A DNA stretch of 64,000 nt from CAYOHR01 sp964512145 (GTDB lineage: Bacteria > Bacteroidota > Bacteroidia > Flavobacteriales_G > JALEGO01): contig CAZEIM010000008.1 of the NCBI GenBank assembly GCA_964512145.1, forward strand, positions 14,101-78,100, read 5' to 3'. The position numbers were made by a program, and so were the translations under genes. Positions 33,730 to 43,374 of this stretch are shown in pieces. Every line of letters starts with the position of its first letter. The stretch's first letter is position 1. The notes beneath the pieces were generated by a model, which did no database searches, was not told where the DNA came from, and was given only the letters and a program-made list of their open reading frames with translations.

Positions 33730-36537
33730 TTAATGTATAATTACCTTTTCTACTTTTAGCAACCTATTTTCGTGCATAAATACATAGGTATATACTCCTT
33801 CTGATAATCTCTGACAATCTAGGGTATTTAATCCTTTTTTTAAAGTTGCGTAGCCATGTTCTCTTCCTAACATATCTAAAATATGTACGCTTAGATTTTC
33901 ATAATTCTCAAAAATATGAACATATTGTATATCATTACTTGGATTAGGATAAATAAATATTTCTTTTTGATATGCTAAATCCGTACTATATGTAATTATC
34001 TCATTTTGATAGTTTAATGCTGCAGAGTCCGAAATTTCTTCTAGTTCATTTAAAGAGTTTCCTGCTAATAATGCAAAAACCACTTGTTGACTATCGTTGG
34101 GGGCTATAAAAAAGGGGCCAGCTGAAACAATATGTGAAACATCATTTCCTACTAAACCTCCTGCAGTAAATTTTGGAGTTGATAATGCCTCGTATTTTTC
34201 GGTTATTGTAAAGTTATCGGTTATATCTATCCCTCCTGCTCCTCCGCTTACATGCTCAAAAGCATAGTGATTAAAATTACCATTCGGACTTATTAAACGT
34301 ATGCCGGTGTACATAAAAGGTGCTGAAACATCCCGGTACACATATCCCAAATTCTTTAAAAGCTGTGTAGCCGATTTGTTTTCATAATAATTACCAACAT
34401 CCCAATCGGCATAAAGCCCTACAAATAAATCTTGTATTGGACTTCCTCCTGTGTTTACCAACGTATACTCCATTAAAATATAGTTTGTATGCCCGGGAGT
34501 ATTCCAAGCATAGGTTTTATGGTTAATTTTTACAGGAATAGAACCTAAAGCAGCAATATTATCGTTAAATGTTGTATGTACATCCATAGATGAAATACCT
34601 GGTGTCTGTTGTTTAACTAATTCTAACGCTTCAAAATCCATATCGTGTAAGCCAGATTCGGAACGAATAACATTAGAAACTTTTCCGGGTATACCTACCA
34701 TCAAGCCTCCTTCAAATAGTAAATTTGCTCCTCCTGAAGTATACGGATATACAAAACCTAATCCTTGTTGTTGAGAGGCAAAATCATTATAACCAAACAA
34801 ACCTCGACTAGTAACTGTTGTGCCGATATCATTTACAGTAATGTTAATATAGTCTCTGTGTACAGAAAAGGTAATGTTTTCCTCATGGATATAGACCCCA
34901 TCTGAAATGCTAACGGTTAAAGTTACGGGAGTATTTAAAGGAACACTATTACTCATGAGTATTTTCCAAGGAGAAGAAAAATTATTTTTAGTACTGAGGG
35001 TGTTTATAATTCCAAAATTTTGTGTAGGATTTAAAATAGATATATAAGGTGATGCGCTTGTGATCGTAACATTGCAATTACCAGTTACAGCTAAATAATT
35101 GATGTATTCTATACTAAAAAACGCTGTATCTCCGGGAGTAAAAACATCCCCTAAATAATCGGTTAATATATACTCATTTATTTCTAATGCAGGGCCCGGA
35201 TATGCATTTTGCATGGCGTTAAACAAATTAATTCTTCCATAACCAAGTTTTCCAATGTAAGTAGGGTTTTGAGCATCAATATTATCGCTAGTAATTTTAA
35301 GTAATTGTCCTACTTGCATAGAGGTTAAAAAAGGGAATTGAGATTTAATTAAAGCAGATGCTCCGGCAGCAATAGGCGAAGACAAAGAAGTGCCACTTTG
35401 AAAAGTATAACTATTATTATAATCGGTAGTATAAATGCTTTCTCCTGGAGCAGAAACATCTACCCAAGATCCATAATTTGAAAATGAACTTTTACTATCA
35501 TCTGTTTTGGTTGACGCAACATTCAAAACATAGGGGTATGCTCCGGGATAAAATATAGTTTCATTACCGTTATTTCCGCAGGCGGCAACAACTAAAGCAC
35601 CTTTATTAATACTAACATATTGAATAATATCTTTTTCAAAATCGGAATAACCGGGACCTCCCCATGAGCAGTTTATAAATTGACATCCCATATCGGCTGC
35701 ATAAACCATACCTTCATAACCATAAGAGATGGTTGAGCCGTTTCCACAACGTACGGGAAGTACTTTTGAATTAAATGCCGGAGCAGAAATCCCCATATTA
35801 TTATCAGTAGTAGCTGCAGCACAACCTTGTACTAATACTCCATGGGACCAAAAAGGCGATTGAGCATCGGGAGTATTATCATTATCTACAAAATCCCACC
35901 CCTGTATATTATCTATATAACCATCTCCATCATCGTCTAAACCATTTACGGGGTCATTGATATTGTATTTAACAGAAGATAGTAAATCTGAATGTAGCAA
36001 ATCTGTTCCGGTATCTAAAATACCAATAACGATATTAGAGTCTCCTTTAGAAAAATCCCAAGCTTGCTCAGCCTGAATTTTACCAATATGCCATTGTATT
36101 GGTAAATTTGGATCATTTGGGGTGTACGTTACTTTTCTAATAAGCTTTGGCTCAACATATTCGCAGGTATTTGTTTTTTGTATTTGCTGTATAATATTGA
36201 GCATATCTCTTTCTTCTGTTTCATCAAAATTTAGCTGATAAATTAGTTTTATATCGGTATATTTTTGATGCAATGCATTGTATATATTCCTTTTGGTCTC
36301 AGATGTAGGAAATTTTTGAAATAAAATATATGGTTTATCCAAAATATACTTATTGAATGCGTTCTCTAATACTGTGATATCATCATATGAACGAAGCTTT
36401 AATATAATTTTATTTGGAACATAATCTTCATTTGGTTTAAGTTGACCTGCTTTTAGTAATTCTAATATATGTGTACTACTACAAAAAACACTAGTGAATA
36501 CAAGTGTTAGTAAGGTGCTAAAAATATATTTTTTCAC
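33730..36537 (-). CDS. Subtilisin-like serine peptidase (S8) with T9SS sorting domain
   Basis: This 935-residue secreted protease has a signal peptide (about 1-19) and a prodomain-like region with NKIILKLRSYDDITVLENAF. The subtilase domain carries catalytic Asp in GILDTGTDLLHSDL (about 175), His in SHGVLVQGCAAA (about 231), the oxyanion Asn in AACGNNGNET (about 320) and Ser in SGTSLSSPIAAGAS (about 381). Beta-rich domains follow. The C-terminus has IFIYPNPSND and ends GVYTYVFMHENRLLKVEKV, a T9SS sorting domain. It would be secreted as a zymogen and act at or outside the cell surface. The start is GTG at 36537, without a preceding ATG in frame. Confidence 0.92.
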   Translation of the reverse strand: MKKYIFSTLLTLVFTSVFCSSTHILELLKAGQLKPNEDYVPNKIILKLRSYDDITVLENAFNKYILDKPYILFQKFPTSETKRNIYNALHQKYTDIKLIYQLNFDETEERDMLNIIQQIQKTNTCEYVEPKLIRKVTYTPNDPNLPIQWHIGKIQAEQAWDFSKGDSNIVIGILDTGTDLLHSDLLSSVKYNINDPVNGLDDDGDGYIDNIQGWDFVDNDNTPDAQSPFWSHGVLVQGCAAATTDNNMGISAPAFNSKVLPVRCGNGSTISYGYEGMVYAADMGCQFINCSWGGPGYSDFEKDIIQYVSINKGALVVAACGNNGNETIFYPGAYPYVLNVASTKTDDSKSSFSNYGSWVDVSAPGESIYTTDYNNSYTFQSGTSLSSPIAAGASALIKSQFPFLTSMQVGQLLKITSDNIDAQNPTYIGKLGYGRINLFNAMQNAYPGPALEINEYILTDYLGDVFTPGDTAFFSIEYINYLAVTGNCNVTITSASPYISILNPTQNFGIINTLSTKNNFSSPWKILMSNSVPLNTPVTLTVSISDGVYIHEENITFSVHRDYINITVNDIGTTVTSRGLFGYNDFASQQQGLGFVYPYTSGGANLLFEGGLMVGIPGKVSNVIRSESGLHDMDFEALELVKQQTPGISSMDVHTTFNDNIAALGSIPVKINHKTYAWNTPGHTNYILMEYTLVNTGGSPIQDLFVGLYADWDVGNYYENKSATQLLKNLGYVYRDVSAPFMYTGIRLISPNGNFNHYAFEHVSGGAGGIDITDNFTITEKYEALSTPKFTAGGLVGNDVSHIVSAGPFFIAPNDSQQVVFALLAGNSLNELEEISDSAALNYQNEIITYSTDLAYQKEIFIYPNPSNDIQYVHIFENYENLSVHILDMLGREHGYATLKKGLNTLDCQRLSEGVYTYVFMHENRLLKVEKVIIH

Positions 36538-36862
36538 GGGATATAATGGATAAAAAATAAAAATTCAAACATTTGAGATATTGTAAATAAAATTACAAAA
36601 AAATGTTGAATATTCTATGTATGCATTCCTTTTCATATCTTCTATGTAATAGGCACTGCTTTGCTTACAAGTTTAATCTTTCAATTCAAGTCATGATTAT
36701 ATTCAAAACTACCCTAAATCATCGGAACTAAATTTAATATCCGAAACACCTTATATCATAACAATGTAGTGTTTATCAAAAACTAATGATATTAAACAAC
36801 AAATCGAACATCAACTTTTTTGAGTTAAACTAAATTAGTATCTTAGTGCATATTCACAATAT
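36538..36862. other. Intergenic region of 325 bp between divergent genes
   Basis: This AT-rich region separates the 5' ends of the subtilase gene (minus) and the polymerase-like gene (plus) and must hold promoters for both. Upstream of the plus gene, TATCTTAG (36839-36846) is one mismatch from TAnnTTTG. I see no gene, RNA or clear repeat here. Confidence 0.55.
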
Positions 36863-38188
36863 TTGTTACAGGCTTTACAATATATAGGGCTAAAAGGCAG
36901 CAAGCTTACCATTCAAAAATTTTTTTTGTATTACTTTTTAGTTTTTTTTCATATTCTTATATTAACTCGTGTTTGGGCCAGTTCATTATTATTTGCTATT
37001 ATTTTACCGTTAGAAGATGTCTATACCCTAATCATTGCAGCATATATCGGGTATAAAGTATTGCGAAGAATAATGATGCGAAATTATCAAATAAATACCT
37101 TTCAGCTTTTTTTACTTATTCTATTTTTACCCATAATTCAGGTATGCTTTACCACCCATTATGAGTTCGGACAACCAATTTTATATGGTATTGCTGCTAT
37201 GTCTGATTATTTAAATTTATACGGTTGTTTGTTAATTTATGATTTGGTTAAAAATAAAAAAATACCCATCGAAGTAGTTGAAAACGCCTATTTAGGTGTA
37301 GCATGGTTAAGTTTATTGTTTTTTTATGCCATGTCATTATTTACTAATCCGGCTATGTACAGAGACACCCCTCTAGCTGCAGGAAATAGCATGAAAGGTG
37401 GAGCCGTTTATTATGGGTTTAATATGAGTATGATGTTTTTTGGAAGCGTATATTATTTTATAAAAGCATTTTTTAAAAAAAATTATTTGTACTTTCTGTA
37501 TAGTAGTTTATTTATCATTTATATCGTTTTCTTTAGATTTGACCGAACTGTAATGGCATTTACTTTTGGATCCATGGGACTATTTTTCTTATTATATGTT
37601 CCGGTACGCAAGCAATTTATTTTTTTATTCCAATTTATTCTTCCCGGAATTTTATTGCTCTTGATTGGAGCTGTAATATTCCCCGAAATATATGATATGT
37701 ACATTTTAATGTTTAAAGATATTGTCGCTACTATAACAGGAAACGAAGTAGAAGTAGGGAAAGAATCGGTTAGGGTATATGAAATGTCCGTAGCTAATAA
37801 ATTTTTAAGCACGGATAAAACTCTTTTATTTGGAAGTGGAAAAATAAGTAATTCTTGGGTTGAAGGAGGATTTAATTATTTTTATGGGTATTTTTATCCC
37901 TCCGATTTAGGTATTTTTGGAATGGTTTTTATGTTTGGAATCCCTGTTTCTTTATTAATATACAGCCAATTTTTACTAGCTTTTTATTGGATAAAAAAAA
38001 CTAAATCATTCAGGCAAAATCAATTTTATATGAGTTTAGTCTTTTATTTATTATGCATGTTTTTTGACTGCTTAACGAATGCATTTTTGGTAACATTTGC
38101 TGCACAAACCATGATTGTCATTTCGTTATTGCATTACTATTATTCTTTGGAAGTAAAGGATGCTAAAAAAGTACCTGTAAATCCTTAA
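36863..38188 (+). CDS. Polytopic membrane protein, Wzy/O-antigen-polymerase-like
   Basis: This 441-residue protein has about ten to eleven hydrophobic segments. A longer periplasmic loop near 275-345 contains VGKESVRVYEMSVANKFL and LLFGSGKISNSW. That layout, a polytopic protein with one large loop and a GxG-type segment, fits the Wzy/WaaL family of O-antigen or exopolysaccharide polymerases and ligases, although no diagnostic motif is strong. The downstream convergent gene is a methyltransferase, and a sugar-phosphatase-like gene follows, which fits a surface-glycan role weakly. The only start is TTG at 36863: an in-frame stop lies at 36836-36838 and there is no ATG before residue 70. Confidence 0.55.
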   Translation: MLQALQYIGLKGSKLTIQKFFLYYFLVFFHILILTRVWASSLLFAIILPLEDVYTLIIAAYIGYKVLRRIMMRNYQINTFQLFLLILFLPIIQVCFTTHYEFGQPILYGIAAMSDYLNLYGCLLIYDLVKNKKIPIEVVENAYLGVAWLSLLFFYAMSLFTNPAMYRDTPLAAGNSMKGGAVYYGFNMSMMFFGSVYYFIKAFFKKNYLYFLYSSLFIIYIVFFRFDRTVMAFTFGSMGLFFLLYVPVRKQFIFLFQFILPGILLLLIGAVIFPEIYDMYILMFKDIVATITGNEVEVGKESVRVYEMSVANKFLSTDKTLLFGSGKISNSWVEGGFNYFYGYFYPSDLGIFGMVFMFGIPVSLLIYSQFLLAFYWIKKTKSFRQNQFYMSLVFYLLCMFFDCLTNAFLVTFAAQTMIVISLLHYYYSLEVKDAKKVPVNP

Positions 38189-39036
38189 TTATGAGTACTT
38201 TGTTTGCTGGTAATAATTAACCATTCATCCACAAACCTTCTGCCCTCTTCAAAAATTCTATATCTAGTTTCTAAATTAGCTGTAGCCAGTTCAGGATAAA
38301 CATAAGTTTTGGCTTTAATAACATCACCAATACTTTGTATAACTTTTATATCGTGCGTTTTTGAAAATAATTTTTCTAAATCAGAAGAAATATGTATATC
38401 TAAAAAATCATGTGTTTCAATGATTAAATCGGTGTGCACTAAGTTTTCAATATTATCTTGTGTAAAAAGTAATTTTTCATAACCTTCGCAGTCACTTATG
38501 ATAAGGGACTTTTTTTCAAAAGTAAAATTTCTTAAAGTTGTTGCATCGCAAAAGGAATGTATGTTAATCCTACTTTCTACTCCATTTAACTTAGACATTT
38601 CATAAGTTAACTGCCGAGCCCTAGGTTCAACATCGTAGGCAAAAATTTTAGCTTGTGGAATTTTTAAGGCCAAACCTACAGCATAATAACCTTCCGCACA
38701 ACCTATATCTAAAATTTGATCGTATCCATGTTGAATTACTTTATTAAAAACTTCATGCAATTCTTTTTCATAACTACCCAGTAATTTTGAATATAATGAA
38801 CTATTTCTAGATTCAAATTTGGGATATTTCAACCCTTTAAACGGACCGCTTTTTACCGTTTTATCTTTAAATAAATCTTGTACGAATGCATCGGTGAGCT
38901 CTTCTTTTCTTTTTCGCTCAATAAGTTCACGTTGAAATTTTATTTTCCAAGTAAATCGTGAAAGTTTTTTAACCAAATTACCAATAAAGTCAATAGATAA
39001 AAATGCAATAAACAGTTTTTTCAAGACCTTTTTCAT
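38185..39036 (-). CDS. Class I SAM-dependent methyltransferase
   Basis: This 283-residue protein has the SAM-binding motif I ILDIGCAEGYYAVGLAL at about 108-124, followed by IFAYDVEPRARQL (motif II, acidic residue) and the later block LIISDCEGYEKLLF (about 180), which resembles FkbM-type methyltransferases. The N-terminus is basic with a short hydrophobic stretch (about 8-22) and may contact the membrane. Its substrate is unknown; the neighbouring polymerase-like and sugar-phosphatase-like genes make a glycan plausible. It overlaps the convergent polymerase gene by 4 bp. A -7 motif sits only 4 bp before its ATG, suggesting a leaderless transcript. Confidence 0.82.
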   Translation of the reverse strand: MKKVLKKLFIAFLSIDFIGNLVKKLSRFTWKIKFQRELIERKRKEELTDAFVQDLFKDKTVKSGPFKGLKYPKFESRNSSLYSKLLGSYEKELHEVFNKVIQHGYDQILDIGCAEGYYAVGLALKIPQAKIFAYDVEPRARQLTYEMSKLNGVESRINIHSFCDATTLRNFTFEKKSLIISDCEGYEKLLFTQDNIENLVHTDLIIETHDFLDIHISSDLEKLFSKTHDIKVIQSIGDVIKAKTYVYPELATANLETRYRIFEEGRRFVDEWLIITSKQSTHN

Positions 39037-39040
39037 GAAA

Positions 39041-39048
39041 CAAATATA
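39041..39048 (-). promoter_or_regulatory. Candidate -7 element of a leaderless transcript
   Basis: TATATTTG on the minus strand matches TAnnTTTG exactly and ends 4 bp before the ATG at 39036. The expected transcription start would lie at or within a few bases of the start codon. TTG at 39073-39075 could be a displaced -33 element, but the spacing of 24 bp is longer than usual. Confidence 0.4.
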
Positions 39049-39129
39049 CTCTCAATGAAATGAATAAAAAAACAACCCTATGGGAATTGATGGAATATTG
39101 TCTATTTTAGATTTTATTTTATTATTAAA

Positions 39130-39684
39130 ATGTCCCACAAAATATCTTTAAATATAAATAAAACTTGGACCTTGTTTTTAGACCGAGATGGTGTTATTAA
39201 TGTTAAAAAAGAACAAGGTTATATTGCTAAAAAAGAAGAATTTGTCTTTTTAGATGGTGCTGTTGAAGCTATTGCAAAATTAAACTCAATTTTTGGGATA
39301 ACAGTAGTAGTAACAAATCAACAGGGAATAGGAAAGGGTTTATACTCACACGGAGATCTTACGGAGATACATCAGAATATGTTACAAAATCTAAAATTGC
39401 ATGGGGCATATATAAATGAGGTTTATTATGCCCCACAATTAGAAAAGGAAAATCACATCATGAGAAAACCAAATATCGGAATGGCATTGCATGCTAAAAA
39501 AGATTTCCCTCAAATAGAATTCTCTAAATCTATAATGGTAGGAGATTCTATAACCGATATGATATTTGCAAAAAACTGTGGCATGTACTCTGTATTTATA
39601 TCAACCAAAAAAAAGAGACATTCAAACCATTTGGTCGATTATCAATTTTCTTCTCTCATTGAATTTTCAAACTCATTACTATGA
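39130..39684 (+). CDS. HAD-IIIA family phosphatase, GmhB/HisB-like
   Basis: This 184-residue cytoplasmic protein has the HAD motif I FLDRDGVIN, with nucleophile Asp18 and Asp20. Thr in VVVTNQQGIGKG (about 72), Lys in RKPNIGM (about 114) and MVGDSITDM (about 136) give motifs II-IV. This matches heptose-1,7-bisphosphate and histidinol-phosphate phosphatases. The Cys/His zinc-binding loop usual in GmhB is absent: the region reads YYAPQLEKENHIMRKP without cysteines. The substrate is therefore uncertain, perhaps a sugar bisphosphate. Its stop overlaps the next start (ATGA), so it is coupled to the symporter gene. Confidence 0.82.
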   Translation: MSHKISLNINKTWTLFLDRDGVINVKKEQGYIAKKEEFVFLDGAVEAIAKLNSIFGITVVVTNQQGIGKGLYSHGDLTEIHQNMLQNLKLHGAYINEVYYAPQLEKENHIMRKPNIGMALHAKKDFPQIEFSKSIMVGDSITDMIFAKNCGMYSVFISTKKKRHSNHLVDYQFSSLIEFSNSLL

Positions 39685-40973
39685 AATTACACTGGAAAAT
39701 ATTACTTGGAATGATTTTAGGACTAATTACAGGTTATTTGCTTAAAGTAAATGGATTTTCAGAGATTATTATCCATTGGATTAAGCCTTGGGGTGTCATG
39801 TTTTTAAATGCATTAAAAATGATTGCCGTTCCATTAATTATTGTTTCATTAATTACTGGTATAGCAGAATTAAAAGATATATCAAAACTCTCTAAAATGG
39901 GATTAAAAACAATTACTTTTTTTTTAATATCTACAGCAATTGCCGTTAGTATTGGGCTTTTTTGTGTTAACATCATTAAATCTGGCGCATTTATTAGTAG
40001 TCAAGCGAGCGAAAAATTAATGGCCGATTTTTCTTCCGATGCTCAACAAAAAATAATATCCGCCCAAAATCAACAATCTACCGGTCCCTTACAAATGTTA
40101 GTTGATATAATTCCTGATAATATTTTTAAAGCAACAACCGATAACGGAAGTATGTTAAAAGTAATCTTTTTCTCCTTGTTTTTAGGAATAGGATTAGTAC
40201 TAATAGACCCCGCAAAGTCTAAACCGGTTATATCATTTTTTAGTGGTTTAAATGAAGTAATCCTTAAAATGATTGATATAATTATGCTTTTCTCTCCTAT
40301 TGGCGTGTTTGCCTTATTAGCCGGACTTATGGTTGAAATTCCTGATTTTTCTATGTTAAAAGGTTTAATCATGTATGCTATAACGGTATTAATTGGACTA
40401 TCAACTTTATTATTTATAGTATATCCAACTGCTTTTTGGACATTTACCAAATATCATCCTAAAAGGTTATTTAAAGCGCTTCTGCCGGCTCAATTAGTTG
40501 CATTTTCAACTAGCTCTTCTGCAGCAACACTTCCTGTAACCTTAGAAAGAACAACAGAGCATCTGGGGGTAGACGAAGAGGTGTCTGGATTTGTGTTGCC
40601 CTTAGGTGCAACCGTTAATATGGATGGAACTGCACTATATCAAGCAGTTGCAGCAGTATTTATAGCACAAGTATTAGGTATTGAGCTAAGCACAAGCCAG
40701 CAACTAATGATAGTAGTTACGGCAACTCTAGCTTCTATTGGATCAGCTGCCGTTCCCAGCGCTGGTATGGTCATGTTGGTTATTGTGTTGGGGCAATTAG
40801 GAATACCTGAAGCCGGTTTAGCTCTAATTTTTGCTATTGACCGACCTTTAGATATGTTTAGAACAGTAATTAATGTTAGCTCTGATGCAACAGCAGCTTC
40901 TATTATTGCGCATAGCGAGGGTAAACTTAAAAATCCTCATGTAAAAAATTTAGATGACTTTTATAAAATCTAA
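39681..40973 (+). CDS. Dicarboxylate/amino acid:cation symporter (DAACS, GltP/DctA-like)
   Basis: This 430-residue inner-membrane transporter has the family signature: AFSTSSSAATLPVTLERTT (about 275-293, hairpin HP1), GATVNMDGTALYQAVAAVFI (about 310-329, TM7), TLASIGSAAVPSAGMVML (about 352-369, HP2) and DRPLDMFRTVINVSSDATAA (about 389-408, TM8). The aspartate and arginine in TM8 bind substrate. It takes up glutamate, aspartate or C4-dicarboxylates with Na+ or H+; specificity is not readable here. It overlaps the HAD phosphatase gene by 4 bp but no functional link is obvious. Confidence 0.92.
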   Translation: MKLHWKILLGMILGLITGYLLKVNGFSEIIIHWIKPWGVMFLNALKMIAVPLIIVSLITGIAELKDISKLSKMGLKTITFFLISTAIAVSIGLFCVNIIKSGAFISSQASEKLMADFSSDAQQKIISAQNQQSTGPLQMLVDIIPDNIFKATTDNGSMLKVIFFSLFLGIGLVLIDPAKSKPVISFFSGLNEVILKMIDIIMLFSPIGVFALLAGLMVEIPDFSMLKGLIMYAITVLIGLSTLLFIVYPTAFWTFTKYHPKRLFKALLPAQLVAFSTSSSAATLPVTLERTTEHLGVDEEVSGFVLPLGATVNMDGTALYQAVAAVFIAQVLGIELSTSQQLMIVVTATLASIGSAAVPSAGMVMLVIVLGQLGIPEAGLALIFAIDRPLDMFRTVINVSSDATAASIIAHSEGKLKNPHVKNLDDFYKI

Positions 40974-40996
40974 TATTTCTGGATTATATATAATTG

Positions 40997-42568
40997 TTAA
41001 GAACTACAAGATAAAACTGAACTTCCAATCGTATGATCCGCCCACTCAGGGCGTAAAGTAAACCATGAATCATACTCAGGTTGCTCATCGTAAGGTTTCA
41101 AAAGCATATGTTTAAATAATTCAATCATTGTAAAATCTCCATCCTCAGCCTTTTGAATGGCTAAGTAACTCATATAGTTTCTTAATATATACTTTGGATT
41201 TGTAGAATCCATCCTTTCTTTTTTAATTTTAAATGGCAAATTTTCATCTGCTAATTGTGTCTGATATTTTTTTATCCACTCAATCCATTTATGTTTTAAC
41301 TCTAATGGTATTTCTTCCTCCTTTCTATAAAATGTATTTCGAAACTGTTTAAATATATTTTCTACACCGTCTTCTATGGTTAAAGAGGATAACTTTCTAA
41401 AAAAAATAGTATAATCTGCTTTGCTTTCAAACATTAAAGTCAGTAAATCCTGTAATAATTTTTTGTTATGTGCAGTATTATTTTCTATTCCAATTTTTTG
41501 CAACATCATACTCGAATATTTTTGCTCAAAATCAAGCTGAAAATTTTGCAAAATTTCTTCTAATATCTTCACATCTTCTATTAATGGATATAGGGCATTT
41601 GCTAATTGCAATAAATTCCATAAACAAATCTGAGGTTGTTTTCCGAAGGTATATCTTTTGGTATTAAAATCGGTGGTATTTGGAGTCCAATAAGGGTCGT
41701 ATTCCTCAAGCCAGCCAAAAGGACCATAATCAAGGGTTAACCCAAGAATCGACATATTGTCGGTATTTAATACTCCATGAACAAATCCAACTCGTTGCCA
41801 CTCTATAGCTAACAATAAGGTTTTTTGTGATAACATCTTAAAAAAATCAATATATTTAGTCTTTCCTGAACTATTTATTTCAGGAAAATATTCTTGAATA
41901 GTAAAATCAGCCAATTTTTTTAAGGTATCAACATCTTTTCTAGCAGTCAATATTTCAAAATTTCCAAATCGAATAAATGTTTCTGCTACTCTACAAACTA
42001 TAGCTCCTGGTTCATATTTGGTATTTCCGTCATACATCATATCTCTTTTTACTTTATCCCCAGTTGAAATTAACGTAAGTGCTCGGGTAGTTGGTACTCC
42101 TAAGTTAAACATGGCTTCACTGCACAAAAATTCTCGTACAGATGATCTTAACACAGCTAATCCATCGGCAAATCGGGCATAAGGTGTATCTCCTGCTCCC
42201 TTTAATTGTAATGTGAATTTTTTGTGTTGTGCGTGAATATCAAATAAATTAATAGCTCTTCCATCGCCTAGCTGCCCCGCCCACTGTCCAAATTGATGGC
42301 CCCCATAACACATGGCATAAGGGTTAGTGTGTGGTAAAATTATATTTCCGCTAAATACTTGTGTAAAATAATCAGAACTAAGGTCTTTAGTGGTAAAACC
42401 TAATAATTCTGCTAATGATTCTGAAGTTGAAATTAGCTTAGGTTTAGTGCACTTTTTAGGGTATACAAATGAAAAACAGGATCTATCCACCTGTCTTCGT
42501 TCGTTTCCCGAAACAGGGTCAGCGGGTAACTTAGAAACAAAATTGCTCGAGATTTTTTGTGAAAACAT
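40997..42568 (-). CDS. selO: SelO-type protein adenylyltransferase
   Basis: This 523-residue pseudokinase-fold enzyme transfers AMP from ATP to Ser/Thr/Tyr of protein substrates. YAMCYGGHQFGQWAGQLGDG, RAINLFDI, LKGAGDTPYARFADG and AVLRSSVREFLCSEAM are near-perfect family blocks, followed by VGFVHGVLNTDNMSILG and LDYGPFGWLEEYDP. The protein ends VLSCSS: the penultimate Cys corresponds to the selenocysteine of eukaryotic SelO. Length is typical. It is convergent with the symporter and divergent from ruvA, with no operon partner. Confidence 0.94.
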   Translation of the reverse strand: MFSQKISSNFVSKLPADPVSGNERRQVDRSCFSFVYPKKCTKPKLISTSESLAELLGFTTKDLSSDYFTQVFSGNIILPHTNPYAMCYGGHQFGQWAGQLGDGRAINLFDIHAQHKKFTLQLKGAGDTPYARFADGLAVLRSSVREFLCSEAMFNLGVPTTRALTLISTGDKVKRDMMYDGNTKYEPGAIVCRVAETFIRFGNFEILTARKDVDTLKKLADFTIQEYFPEINSSGKTKYIDFFKMLSQKTLLLAIEWQRVGFVHGVLNTDNMSILGLTLDYGPFGWLEEYDPYWTPNTTDFNTKRYTFGKQPQICLWNLLQLANALYPLIEDVKILEEILQNFQLDFEQKYSSMMLQKIGIENNTAHNKKLLQDLLTLMFESKADYTIFFRKLSSLTIEDGVENIFKQFRNTFYRKEEEIPLELKHKWIEWIKKYQTQLADENLPFKIKKERMDSTNPKYILRNYMSYLAIQKAEDGDFTMIELFKHMLLKPYDEQPEYDSWFTLRPEWADHTIGSSVLSCSS

Positions 42569-42756
42569 ATTGAATTTAGATGCATAAAACTAACCATTTT
42601 TTGGCACAAAAAGTTTAAATAATTTATCTTAATATACCTTGAATATTTTACCGAAAAATAAATTTTCACTTAAAATAGGATTTAACTCCATTAAACTATT
42701 TTTATGTATGATTATTTTAATATCTGATTTAACATACGTAGTAAGTATAAATATGT

Positions 42757-42764
42757 TAAATTTG
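42757..42764 (+). promoter_or_regulatory. Candidate -7 promoter element for ruvA-sprA
   Basis: TAAATTTG matches TAnnTTTG exactly and ends 18 bp before the GTG of ruvA at 42783. It would drive ruvA, sprA and the deaminase gene, which are nearly gapless. No clear -33 element is seen. Confidence 0.5.
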
Positions 42765-42782
42765 CCCCTTAAAATTTAATTC

Positions 42783-43370
42783 GTGTACGATTATATACAA
42801 GGCTCTTTTGCTGAAATCACCCCTGCAACTGCAATAATAGATATACAAGGAGTAGGCTATATTTTAAATATTTCACTACATACATATTCATCAATAAATT
42901 CCTTAAAACAAGGAAAATTATATACCCATTTAATTGTCCGGGAAGATGAGCATACTCTATTCGGATTTTCAACTCCCGAAGAACGGCATTTATTCAGAAA
43001 TTTAATAAGCGTTTCGGGTGTAGGCCCTAATACAGCTCGTATGGTTCTTTCCTCTATGCCTCCCAATGAGTTGGTTCATGCCATATTAACGGAAAATGTA
43101 GCTCTTATTAAAGCAGTAAAGGGAATTGGACCTAAAACTGCTCAGCGGTTAATCATTGAATTAAAAGATAAAGTTACTCAAATACAGTTTAACGATGAAA
43201 TATCAAAAAAATCTCCTTTAAACAATAATATTTATGATGAAGCGTTATCTGCATTGTTGGCCTTAGGTTTTAATAAAAACCAAGCCTCCGAAGTTATTAA
43301 AAAAGTGCTAAAAGATAAACCGGAAAGTACTGTGGAAAATGTAATTAAGTTGGCCCTAAAATTCTTCTGA
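42783..43370 (+). CDS. ruvA: Holliday junction branch migration protein RuvA
   Basis: This 195-residue protein tetramerises on four-way DNA junctions and loads the RuvB motor. An OB-fold domain (about 1-64) is followed by two helix-hairpin-helix motifs, VSGVGPNTARMVLS (about 79-92) and VKGIGPKTAQRLIIELKDK (about 113-131). The C-terminal domain III, which binds RuvB, is YDEALSALLALGFNKNQASE (about 156-175). The start is GTG at 42783, which gives the expected MYDYIQGSFAE N-terminus. sprA begins 4 bp after the stop. The ruvA-sprA arrangement is well known in Bacteroidota; no functional reason for it is apparent. Confidence 0.96.
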   Translation: MYDYIQGSFAEITPATAIIDIQGVGYILNISLHTYSSINSLKQGKLYTHLIVREDEHTLFGFSTPEERHLFRNLISVSGVGPNTARMVLSSMPPNELVHAILTENVALIKAVKGIGPKTAQRLIIELKDKVTQIQFNDEISKKSPLNNNIYDEALSALLALGFNKNQASEVIKKVLKDKPESTVENVIKLALKFF

Positions 43371-43374
43371 TATT

